Origin: JBAVQS01 sp049694275
Lineage (GTDB): Bacteria > Chloroflexota > Anaerolineae > UBA4142 > SHND01
DNA length: 8,000 nt
NCBI GenBank assembly: GCA_049694275.1
Contig: JBAVQS010000096.1
Coordinates: forward strand, 1 to 8,000
Direction of reading: 5' to 3'
Part shown: positions 1 through 5,674 of the stretch, in pieces
Layout of the letters: each line of letters begins with the position of its first letter
Position numbering within the stretch: the first letter of the stretch is position 1
Position numbers and translations under genes: made by a program
Notes under the pieces: generated by a model
Told to the model about the DNA's origin: nothing
Database searches by the model: none
What the model saw: only the letters and a program-made list of their open reading frames with translations

Positions 1-150
1 AAGCGAGCGGGATGCGGTGCGCCGGGGTTGCGGCGTGTGGTTTACGAAAGCGAGCCAATAGATCCAAGCGTTTCCTCTCCTCCTCAAAAGCACTAGATTT
101 TATCACGAGGAGGCCGATTCAGCAACAATCATATAGTTTTGTTCTGTTCG
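1..150. other. Left edge: no gene assigned; two competing gene ends
   Basis: No convincing gene here. On the plus strand, the frame starting at base 2 reads open to a TAG at 59-61 and ends in DAVRRGCGVWFTKASQ; it could be the C-terminus of a gene outside the window, and its third codon positions are GC-rich. On the minus strand, a TTG at 67-65 lies 6 bases after a GGAGAGG (80-74) and stays open to the window edge, so a divergent gene start is also possible. The two readings exclude each other and neither was recognised. A 7-bp inverted repeat (CCTCCTC 79-85, GAGGAGG 107-113) has a 21-base loop and no T-tract, so it is not a good terminator. Confidence 0.3.
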
Positions 151-159
151 TGTTATAAT
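151..159 (+). promoter_or_regulatory. Extended -10 promoter for the TPR membrane protein gene
   Basis: TGTTATAAT is a perfect extended -10 (TGn plus TATAAT, with TATAAT at 154-159). No good -35 box lies 16-18 bases upstream, which is common for extended -10 promoters. Transcription would start near 166, leaving a leader of about 60 bases before the ATG at 229. This placement argues against the in-frame ATG at 139, which would lie upstream of the transcript start. Confidence 0.55.
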
Positions 160-216
160 CTCTACAACGATATTTGGCGCGAAATTCTGATTAACTTCCC
201 CCAATGTTCTCTCCAG

Positions 217-221
217 AGAGG
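217..221 (+). promoter_or_regulatory. Ribosome binding site deciding the start at 229
   Basis: AGAGG lies 7 bases before the ATG at 229. The alternative ATG at 139 has no purine-rich site in front of it, and its 30 extra residues are rich in Cys, Tyr and Asn and look unlike a leader or a membrane anchor. Confidence 0.6.
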
Positions 222-228
222 AACTGGA

Positions 229-1896
229 ATGGCCAAAACCACATCAGAGAAAACGCTATGGCAATATATTCTCCTGGCCATCGGCGGGCTGGGAACATTC
301 GTGCAGGTCCTTGGACTGCTATCCCAGAGCCAGACGCTCCTTGCCCAGCCAGCCGTAACAACGGCGTTCGTATTGATCGTACTTGCAGGTACAGGTATAG
401 CTTGCGCGTTTGTCCTACTTCGCGCCAAGCCAGGCATCATTAGCAAGAAAACGCGGTACTATTCTCAAAGAGAACGATTACTCGCAGGCGGATTGTTAGC
501 GACCAATGTTATTGTCTCGATTCTGGTTTTGTCCGCAATCATCCCAAGACCTTGCACGAATAATTCGGCCACGCTTCCCAGCGGAAAATTTGGAATTCTA
601 ATTGCCGATTTTACCGAAGGACTGGGCAAAAATGCAACGCCGAAGGGAATAGAGACGGCAGATAGGACTGCCGATGCAGTCAAAAGTAGATTGGCTGTTT
701 CATCTATTGGAGACCGCGTAGCGGTAGTAAGGGGGTGCGCAATCCGGAACTCGGACGAGGCGCTCCGGGCTGGCCAAGACGTAAATGCATCGCTTGTTCT
801 ATGGGGGAATACCGCGCAATTTGCGGAACAAGTTTTTGAACCCTCGTTTACATTCGTCAAGCCCCCTTCCAACTCGTCTGTAATCAATCCACTTTTGTTT
901 CAAGTTGAATTGAGCCGCGTAGACAGTGCAGAACTCCCATCGAAAATATCCGCCCGCACCACCAGCGTTGCCGCCTTTATAATAGGCTTGGCATATTTGG
1001 AAGACGGACAAAGCACCGATTATTTTCCTCTCGCTGCACGGGAATTCACTTTTGCCATCAGCCAAACTGAACCTGAATTGGCGGCACTAACGCATGGAAG
1101 CGAGCAGGAAATCGCGATAAAGAGAACGCTGGCAATATTTTACACCCTGAGAGGTCGGGCTTTTGCTGCCACCGGAGACAATCAAAAAGCGCTCGAAGAT
1201 TATTCAAATGCAGAGAAGCAAGATTCGAATTACCCTTCTATTTATGTGGGAAGAGGAAATTATTATTACAGCATTGATTCATATGACAGTGCCGAAGCGG
1301 AGTATCGAAAGGCACTTGCGCTGCAAGAACTCCCGGCTGCCTATTATGGACTGGGCAATTCGCTGTTTTATCAGCAACAATCTCAAGCGAGCATACAATC
1401 CTATCTCAAGGCTATCCAGCTCATGGTGGAAAGAGGTGAGGAACCTTCAAAGGTTCGGCTCGTACTTGGAATCGTATACAAACTTTCAGGACAAACAACG
1501 CCTGCAGCCGAGCAGTTTAACTTGGTCCTCCAATCCTCCAAAGCCTCCATGCTTCAAAAGCAACAAGCCCAAGTGGAACTCGATTCCATGCTAACTCCGA
1601 CTGCTACCCTATCACCTTCACCTTTGCCTACAGCATCTTCTACATCATTCCCGATAAGTACATTGATGCCAACTTTTACCCTTGAGCCGCTTCCAACTTA
1701 CACCGCAACCTGGACCACAACAGCTATTTTGACTTTAATAACAGCGACCGAGACCACCACGCCCACAGTCACCCCATCTCTAACAGCTACCCGTGAGAAG
1801 GAAAAGGCTAGCCCATTTCCCACACAACCTCCTGGGGGGACTCCCCCCCACGCAGCCACGAAATTTTCCACGCCTATCCCTACCCGACCGCCCTAA
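229..1896 (+). CDS. Membrane-anchored TPR protein with Pro/Thr/Ser-rich C-terminal tail
   Basis: 555 residues from the ATG at 229. Hydrophobic segments lie near residues 12-32, 44-64 and 84-106. The loop between the second and third is rich in Lys/Arg and the first loop has no charge, which predicts N-in and a C-terminus outside the cell. Residues about 119-236 form an alpha/beta-looking region (FGILIADFTEG near its start, LVLWGNTAQF later) that vaguely recalls TolB- or FlgO-like N-terminal domains; this is a guess. Residues about 300-445 contain three to four TPR helix pairs, seen in GRAFAATGDNQKALEDYSNA, then YYSIDSYDSAEAEYRKALAL and LGNSLFYQQQSQASIQSYLK. From about 455 to the end the chain is low-complexity Pro/Thr/Ser, typical of surface proteins in Chloroflexota. 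Base composition is near 50% GC or lower in samples, below the genes on the right, so it may be an acquired gene. It probably acts as an extracellular scaffold or sensor; no catalytic motif is visible. Confidence 0.8.
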   Translation: MAKTTSEKTLWQYILLAIGGLGTFVQVLGLLSQSQTLLAQPAVTTAFVLIVLAGTGIACAFVLLRAKPGIISKKTRYYSQRERLLAGGLLATNVIVSILVLSAIIPRPCTNNSATLPSGKFGILIADFTEGLGKNATPKGIETADRTADAVKSRLAVSSIGDRVAVVRGCAIRNSDEALRAGQDVNASLVLWGNTAQFAEQVFEPSFTFVKPPSNSSVINPLLFQVELSRVDSAELPSKISARTTSVAAFIIGLAYLEDGQSTDYFPLAAREFTFAISQTEPELAALTHGSEQEIAIKRTLAIFYTLRGRAFAATGDNQKALEDYSNAEKQDSNYPSIYVGRGNYYYSIDSYDSAEAEYRKALALQELPAAYYGLGNSLFYQQQSQASIQSYLKAIQLMVERGEEPSKVRLVLGIVYKLSGQTTPAAEQFNLVLQSSKASMLQKQQAQVELDSMLTPTATLSPSPLPTASSTSFPISTLMPTFTLEPLPTYTATWTTTAILTLITATETTTPTVTPSLTATREKEKASPFPTQPPGGTPPHAATKFSTPIPTRPP

Positions 1897-1977
1897 AATG
1901 GTGACAGGTCTTGCTTTTCTTCGTGGATAACGAGACAGCAAACGACGATGCAAAGTAGTGACACCCTACCGTTAAAC

Positions 1978-2166
1978 ATGCCGCCAAACTCCCCGCGTCC
2001 TCTCTGCTATCTCGCGCTGGGCGATTCCTATACGATGGGCGAGCGCATTGCGCCGCAGGGCCGCTGGCCGGTCCAACTGGCGCTTGCTCATGGCTGAAGG
2101 AATCGACGCACAATCCCCCGAGATCATTTTTCCTGCCGATTCTTCCTGGGTTGACAATCTAGAGGA
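1978..2166 (+). pseudogene. 5' remnant of a GDSL/SGNH hydrolase gene
   Basis: From the ATG at 1978 the frame reads like the start of the intact hydrolase at 3371, including the nucleophile block YLALGDSYTMGER and then RWPVQLA. A 2-base deletion near 2082-2084 throws the frame into a TGA at 2095-2097 after 39 codons. In the shifted frame the match resumes (LLMAEGIDAQSPEII against LLVAEGIDVQAPEII) and fades at about 2128-2166, where SSWVDNL may still match TGWTTDEL. Everything downstream, including the block III Asn and the Asp-x-x-His block, is missing. It is therefore both frameshifted and truncated and cannot make an active enzyme. No good ribosome binding site precedes it. It is a broken paralogue of the downstream copy rather than a small gene. 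Confidence 0.85.
2011..2128 (+). repeat. Direct repeat, left copy (inside GDSL remnant)
   Basis: These 118 bases align with 3401-3520 with 13 mismatches and one 2-base gap, about 89% identity counted by hand. The two copies lie in the same orientation and enclose the flavoenzyme gene. The first 50 or so bases match best. Confidence 0.85.
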
Positions 2167-2180
2167 ATCGGCGCGATATA
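2151..2180 (+). promoter_or_regulatory. Possible promoter of the flavoenzyme-hydrolase unit
   Basis: A perfect TTGACA (2151-2156) lies in the decayed end of the GDSL remnant. The -10 is weaker: CGATAT at a 17-base spacing or GATATA at 18. Transcription would start near 2187, about 54 bases before the ATG at 2241. If real, the promoter arose in, or was placed next to, the remnant. Confidence 0.4.
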
Positions 2181-2240
2181 GAACACATCAGTATTCGTCT
2201 GAAGGATACGGTGTCAGCCATTATTCAAAGGAGATAAACA

Positions 2241-3374
2241 ATGGCATTACGCGTGTTGGTCCTGGGTGCAGGTTTCGGCGGGCTTGAGCTCAGCACGCTG
2301 CTGTCCCAGGCTTTGGGTGAGCAGCTTGATCTGGTTTTGATCGACAAGAACGACGCTTTTGTGTTCGGCTTTTCCAAGCTCGATTTGATGTTTGGCCGTA
2401 AAACATCCGATGCCGTCCGCCTCCCATACCGCGCCATCGTCAAGCCGGGCGTGCGCTTTTGTCAGGAAACGATCACGAACATCGATCCGCAAGCGCGCCG
2501 CGTCACGACGAGCAGCGGAACGTACGAGGCCGATGTGCTGGTCATTGCGCTGGGCGCTGAGTACGATCTCGCCGCCACTCCGGGACTCGTGGAAGGGGGC
2601 AACGAGTTCTATTCGGTTGCCGGCGCGATGCGCTTACGGGACGTGATTCCCACTTTTACTCAAGGCCAAGCGATTATCGGCGTCACCTCAACCCCATTCA
2701 AGTGTCCGCCCGCTCCCAGTGAAGCCACCTTGTTACTGCACGATCATCTTGTTGCGCGTGGTGTCCGCAATGCCTGTGAGATCAGCCTGGTCATGCCGTT
2801 CGGGATTCCCATTCCGCCATCCCCTGAAACATCTCAGGCCTTGCTTGCCACTTTCCGCGAGCGCGGGATTACTTTCATTCCCGACCGGCTGGTACAGGCG
2901 CTGGACCCGGCGCGCCGCGTGGCAATCCTGGACGACCAGAGTGAGCTACCCTACGACCTGTTCCTCGGCGTCCCGAAGCATTGCGTGCCGGAGGTCGTGG
3001 CGGCCAGCGGCATGACAGAGGATGGCTGGATCCCCGTTGACACCAAGACCCTCAAGACACGCTTTCCCAACGTGTATGCAGTGGGCGATGTCACGAGTGT
3101 GGGAACGCCCAAGGCAGGCGTATTCGCCGAAGAAGCGGCGCGCACGGTTGCTGCAGAAATAATCGCTCAGGTGCGGGGCGGCGAAGCCGCTGCCTATCGA
3201 GGGGTCGGTACGTGCTACGTCGAGTTTGGCGGGGAACGGGTGGGGCGCGTGGATGTCGAGTTCCTGGCCGGGCCGCCGACGGGAAGTTTCATGGAACCGT
3301 CCCTCGCGCTCGTGCAAGAAAAGCAGCACTTTGGCTCTAGCCGCCGAACCCGCTGGTTCGGACTGAATCAATGA
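2241..3374 (+). CDS. FAD-dependent disulfide oxidoreductase, sulfide:quinone oxidoreductase-like
   Basis: 377 residues, a normal size for this family. The ATG has a strong AAAGGAG (2227-2233) 7 bases upstream. The N-terminus carries the FAD fold, VLVLGAGFGGLE (residues 5-16), with the acidic end of the second strand at Asp35. The second FAD motif is YAVGDVTS (279-286). Two cysteines lie where the redox-active disulfide sits in sulfide:quinone oxidoreductase and flavocytochrome c sulfide dehydrogenase: Cys155 in FKCPPAPSEA and Cys325 in GTCYVEFG. The C-terminal FGSSRRTRWFG is, from memory, shared by a widespread uncharacterised branch. It probably oxidises a sulfur compound or NAD(P)H and passes electrons to quinone at the inner face of the membrane. 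There is no signal peptide or transmembrane helix, so association would be peripheral. It overlaps the next gene by four bases (ATGA). The substrate is uncertain; a type II NADH dehydrogenase is less likely given the two cysteines. Confidence 0.85.
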   Translation: MALRVLVLGAGFGGLELSTLLSQALGEQLDLVLIDKNDAFVFGFSKLDLMFGRKTSDAVRLPYRAIVKPGVRFCQETITNIDPQARRVTTSSGTYEADVLVIALGAEYDLAATPGLVEGGNEFYSVAGAMRLRDVIPTFTQGQAIIGVTSTPFKCPPAPSEATLLLHDHLVARGVRNACEISLVMPFGIPIPPSPETSQALLATFRERGITFIPDRLVQALDPARRVAILDDQSELPYDLFLGVPKHCVPEVVAASGMTEDGWIPVDTKTLKTRFPNVYAVGDVTSVGTPKAGVFAEEAARTVAAEIIAQVRGGEAAAYRGVGTCYVEFGGERVGRVDVEFLAGPPTGSFMEPSLALVQEKQHFGSSRRTRWFGLNQ

Positions 3375-3994
3375 ACCCTACCTCTCCTTCCCTCCGTTAC
3401 CTCGCGCTGGGCGATTCCTATACGATTGGCGAGCGCGTCGCGCCGCAAGACCGCTGGCCGGTCCAATTGGCGCGCCTGCTCGTGGCGGAAGGAATCGACG
3501 TGCAAGCGCCCGAGATCATTGCGCGTACCGGCTGGACGACGGACGAGTTGGCGGCAGCCATCGACCAGGCTCAGCCGCAGGGACCCTATGCTCTCGTCTC
3601 GCTCCTCATCGGGGTCAACAACCAGTATCGCGGTTGCGACGTCGCGGAGTACCGCCAGCAGGCAGGCGACCTGCTCCACCGCGCCATCGCGCTGGCCGGC
3701 GACCAACCCGCGCATGTCCTCGCGCTCTCCATCCCCGACTGGGGCCAAACCCCCTTCGCTCGCGGACAGGACCGGGCGCGCATCGGCGCAGCGATCGACC
3801 GGTTCAACGCCGTCCAGCGCGCCGAGTGCGAACGGCTGGGCATCGCCTTTGTGGACATCACCCCCGGCTCCCGCCAGGCCGGCAACGACCCTACCCTCAT
3901 CGCCTCCGACGGCCTGCACCCCTCCGGCAAGATGTACGCCGAGTGGGCGCGGCTGGCGCTGCCGGTCGCGCGGGCCGCGCTGACCCGCGCATAA
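3371..3994 (+). CDS. GDSL/SGNH-family hydrolase (intact copy)
   Basis: 207 residues, usual for a compact SGNH esterase. Block I is LALGDSYTIG with nucleophile Ser16; block II is probably Gly54 in RTGWTT; block III is GVNNQYRG with Asn83 (GVNN rather than the common GxND); block V is DGLHPS with Asp180 and His183. All four hallmark positions are therefore filled. No signal peptide is visible, so it should act in the cytoplasm on an ester or acetyl group; the substrate cannot be inferred. The start ATG overlaps the stop of the flavoenzyme gene and has only a poor ribosome binding site, which fits translational coupling. Its stop lies 5 bases from the stop of the convergent alpha/beta hydrolase gene. 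A broken paralogue lies 1.4 kb upstream. Confidence 0.9.
   Translation: MNPTSPSLRYLALGDSYTIGERVAPQDRWPVQLARLLVAEGIDVQAPEIIARTGWTTDELAAAIDQAQPQGPYALVSLLIGVNNQYRGCDVAEYRQQAGDLLHRAIALAGDQPAHVLALSIPDWGQTPFARGQDRARIGAAIDRFNAVQRAECERLGIAFVDITPGSRQAGNDPTLIASDGLHPSGKMYAEWARLALPVARAALTRA
3401..3520 (+). repeat. Direct repeat, right copy (inside intact GDSL gene)
   Basis: Partner of 2011-2128, with two extra bases at about 3473-3475 that keep this copy in frame. It covers codons 11-50 of the intact hydrolase, including the nucleophile serine block. Confidence 0.85.
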
Positions 3995-3999
3995 AGCAA

Positions 4000-4761
4000 T
4001 TACGTGTGGAGAAAGAATTCTTGCAATACGGGGGCCACGACCGCCGGAACAATATCATGGCCTTGACCGTCCAATGTGCGATATCGACCAGCAGGCAGGG
4101 CCTCGGCCAATGATTGCGCCGCGTGACGCATCACCTCAGGACTTGCCGCACCGTCGATCACGAGTGTGGGTGCCTGGACGGAAGCGACCAGTCCGGCCGG
4201 CAGCGCCCCGAGGATCGTCGATTCGTAGACCAGGGTGTGCGCCATTTTTTCAAGCGCCGGTCGGAAAGGCGCATTTCGCAACTGAGCAACGACTGCGGCC
4301 GGTATGCCCACGGCCTCTGTCTGGAAAAGCTCGACTGCATCGCCTCGGCGACCCGCCGCGATGAGCTCGGCGAGCCGGGGAGCGAGATTTCCCGCCTTTC
4401 CACCTGTCGGCGGCGGTTCGTATAACGCGAGCTGTGAAATGGCGAGGCCTTGAGCCGCCGCTCGCAGAGCCAGGGTCGCACCGGACGAATACCCGAATAC
4501 GAACGCCGATCCCCCGGCTGTGGCAATCAGGGCTTGAAGGTCTTGTATCTCGCGCTCGATGGCATACGGCGCGGTATCGCCGCTATCGCCTCGCCCCCGC
4601 CGGTCATAGTTGAACACGGTGAAATGCGGTTCGAGGAATCGAGCCAGGGGAGCGCCGGTCGCCCGGTCGTTGAATGCGCCAACCACCAGGATGATCGCCG
4701 GTCCCGCTCCCGACTGCTCAAAGGCGATACGCGTCCCATCTTTCGAAGTAACAGTACTCAA
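4000..4761 (-). CDS. Alpha/beta hydrolase
   Basis: 253 residues when started at the TTG (4761-4759), which has GAGGAG 6 bases upstream. From there the protein opens LSTVTSKDGTRIAFEQSG, the usual N-terminus of this hydrolase group. An upstream in-frame ATG at 4833 would add 24 residues without a ribosome binding site and is less likely. Numbered from the TTG, the nucleophile is Ser92 in GYSSG, the acid Asp204 in LVIDG and the base His235 in GQGHD. The YDRRGRGDSG block (about 52-61) and VVGAFND (about 26-32, likely oxyanion region) also fit. No signal peptide or membrane segment is present, so it is a cytosolic esterase or lipase-type enzyme, or a C-C bond hydrolase; the substrate is unknown. 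It is probably the last gene of the minus-strand run, 84 bases after the cysteine hydrolase gene. Confidence 0.88.
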   Translation of the reverse strand: MSTVTSKDGTRIAFEQSGAGPAIILVVGAFNDRATGAPLARFLEPHFTVFNYDRRGRGDSGDTAPYAIEREIQDLQALIATAGGSAFVFGYSSGATLALRAAAQGLAISQLALYEPPPTGGKAGNLAPRLAELIAAGRRGDAVELFQTEAVGIPAAVVAQLRNAPFRPALEKMAHTLVYESTILGALPAGLVASVQAPTLVIDGAASPEVMRHAAQSLAEALPAGRYRTLDGQGHDIVPAVVAPVLQEFFLHT

Positions 4762-4767
4762 TTTGTT

Positions 4768-4773
4768 CTCCTC
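4768..4773 (-). promoter_or_regulatory. Ribosome binding site deciding a TTG start
   Basis: GAGGAG on the minus strand, 6 bases before the TTG at 4761-4759. This is the best ribosome binding site near the 5' end of the alpha/beta hydrolase gene and supports a TTG start over the upstream ATG at 4833. Confidence 0.7.
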
Positions 4774-4845
4774 GGTAGTAATCGGACGCCTGAAAGAAGC
4801 GTCGGCATCCGCCGCGTGAAATTCATCCACCATCTTTGCGTTTTG

Positions 4846-5622
4846 TTACACCAGGCTGCTGACCACCTCGATCTTGTTCAGCGCCATCTGGTAGAGGAAC
4901 AGGCGGTGCTGGAGGTCGCCGTCGTGCGGCAGCGCGCCGATTCGCTGGGCGTGCTCGACCGGCAGGTCGTAGGTCTGGATGCAGTTTTCGGGGACGATGA
5001 CGCGGCGGGGGATGTCGTGGATGTTGGCGCGCAGCTTCAAGTCCAGCGCGGCGTCGTACGCGCACAGGTCGGTGCAGTCCCCGACGACGATAAAGGTATC
5101 CACCTGGGGGTGCTCCTCCAACCAGCGCTCCAGGCGCGTCCCCACGATCGCGTGGATCGAGTTTTTGTGGATGATCTCGAACTGGCCGGCAAAGGGGAGC
5201 GCGGCAAAGTCGGGCACCATCTCGGCCTCGCTCGTTCCGCAGATGCCGTGCGGCCCATAGGCGTGGAACTCTTCCGCTTGCTCGCTGTGGCATTCCTGCA
5301 CCATCAAAAAGTGGAAAACGCCGGCGGCATGGGCGGCCTGTAAGAGCTCGACGACTCGCGGCACGAGCGCGGCGACCCGCGGGCTGGCAAGATTCCCGTG
5401 ATAGCAAAAGCCGTTGATCAGATCGACGGAAACGATGGCGACCTTGTCCGGCTCGCGGCACACCTCGTCGAGGGCGAGGGGGTGGAGATGGGCAAACCAC
5501 TGCTCCAGCCAGCTCAGAAACGGACGGGCGCGGTCGGCCAGGCTTGGCCCCGGCGCTTCCCCCGTCATCTCGTGCTCGCTGACTTCGACGCCGCGCGGTT
5601 CGGATGGATTCAAGATTGGCAT
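4846..5622 (-). CDS. Isochorismatase-family cysteine hydrolase, nicotinamidase-like
   Basis: 258 residues, longer than the roughly 180-210 of a simple nicotinamidase because of about 60 extra N-terminal residues. The ATG at 5622 follows a purine run, GGGAGGGGG (minus strand), ending 4 bases before it. The triad is Asp67 (VSVDLINGF), Lys153 (IHKNSIHA) and Cys187 (GDCTDLCAYDAALD), matching Asp-Lys-Cys of PncA. A metal site like that of PncA (Asp-x-His, His, His) seems present but with Glu for the Asp: Glu110, His112, His120 and His125, with GPHGICGTSEAEM matching the usual His-Cys-x-x-Gly-Thr-x-Gly-Ala-Glu region. It probably hydrolyses an amide such as nicotinamide (NAD salvage) or a relative such as an N-carbamoyl compound. 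No signal peptide is seen, so it is cytosolic. It lies 49 bases after murA on the same strand, with a heptamer array between. The family is secure; the substrate is not. Confidence 0.88.
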   Translation of the reverse strand: MPILNPSEPRGVEVSEHEMTGEAPGPSLADRARPFLSWLEQWFAHLHPLALDEVCREPDKVAIVSVDLINGFCYHGNLASPRVAALVPRVVELLQAAHAAGVFHFLMVQECHSEQAEEFHAYGPHGICGTSEAEMVPDFAALPFAGQFEIIHKNSIHAIVGTRLERWLEEHPQVDTFIVVGDCTDLCAYDAALDLKLRANIHDIPRRVIVPENCIQTYDLPVEHAQRIGALPHDGDLQHRLFLYQMALNKIEVVSSLV

Positions 5623-5639
5623 GGTTCCCCCTCCCTGAA

Positions 5640-5674
5640 AATTGCGAATTCAGAATTAGGAATCCCGAATTCTA
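5640..5674. repeat. Five-unit heptamer array between murA and the cysteine hydrolase gene
   Basis: On the plus strand the bases fall into five 7-base units of the form AATTNNG, with small departures: AATTGCG, AATTCAG, AATTAGG, AATCCCG, AATTCTA. Read on the minus strand each unit ends in RATT. The array fills most of the gap and includes the murA stop codon. It is richer in A+T than the genes around it. It contains two GAATTC palindromes. Confidence 0.75.

Noticed and set aside
79..113. Inverted repeat CCTCCTC / GAGGAGG as a terminator
   Set aside because: The stem is only 7 bp, the loop is 21 bases and no T-tract follows on either strand.
139..228. A longer TPR protein starting at the ATG at 139
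   Set aside because: The -10 box at 154-159 lies downstream of this ATG, no ribosome binding site precedes it, and AGAGG is well placed for the ATG at 229.
2048..2287. A small 79-codon plus-strand gene
   Set aside because: It combines an out-of-frame piece of the hydrolase remnant with intergenic sequence and the start of the flavoenzyme gene in the wrong frame.
3368..3919. Open frame on the minus strand opposite the GDSL gene, and a matching one opposite the remnant at 1880-2113
   Set aside because: The similarity between the two only reflects the direct repeat on the plus strand; the plus-strand frames carry the real catalytic blocks.
1978..3994. The flavoenzyme gene as cargo of a mobile element bounded by the direct repeats
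   Set aside because: The repeats are parts of a coding sequence, there are no terminal inverted repeats or target duplications, and no transposase or integrase is present.
4450..5343. A 297-codon open frame on the plus strand, opposite the alpha/beta and cysteine hydrolase genes
   Set aside because: It is antisense to two genes with complete catalytic motifs, spans the gap between them, and has no recognisable domain.
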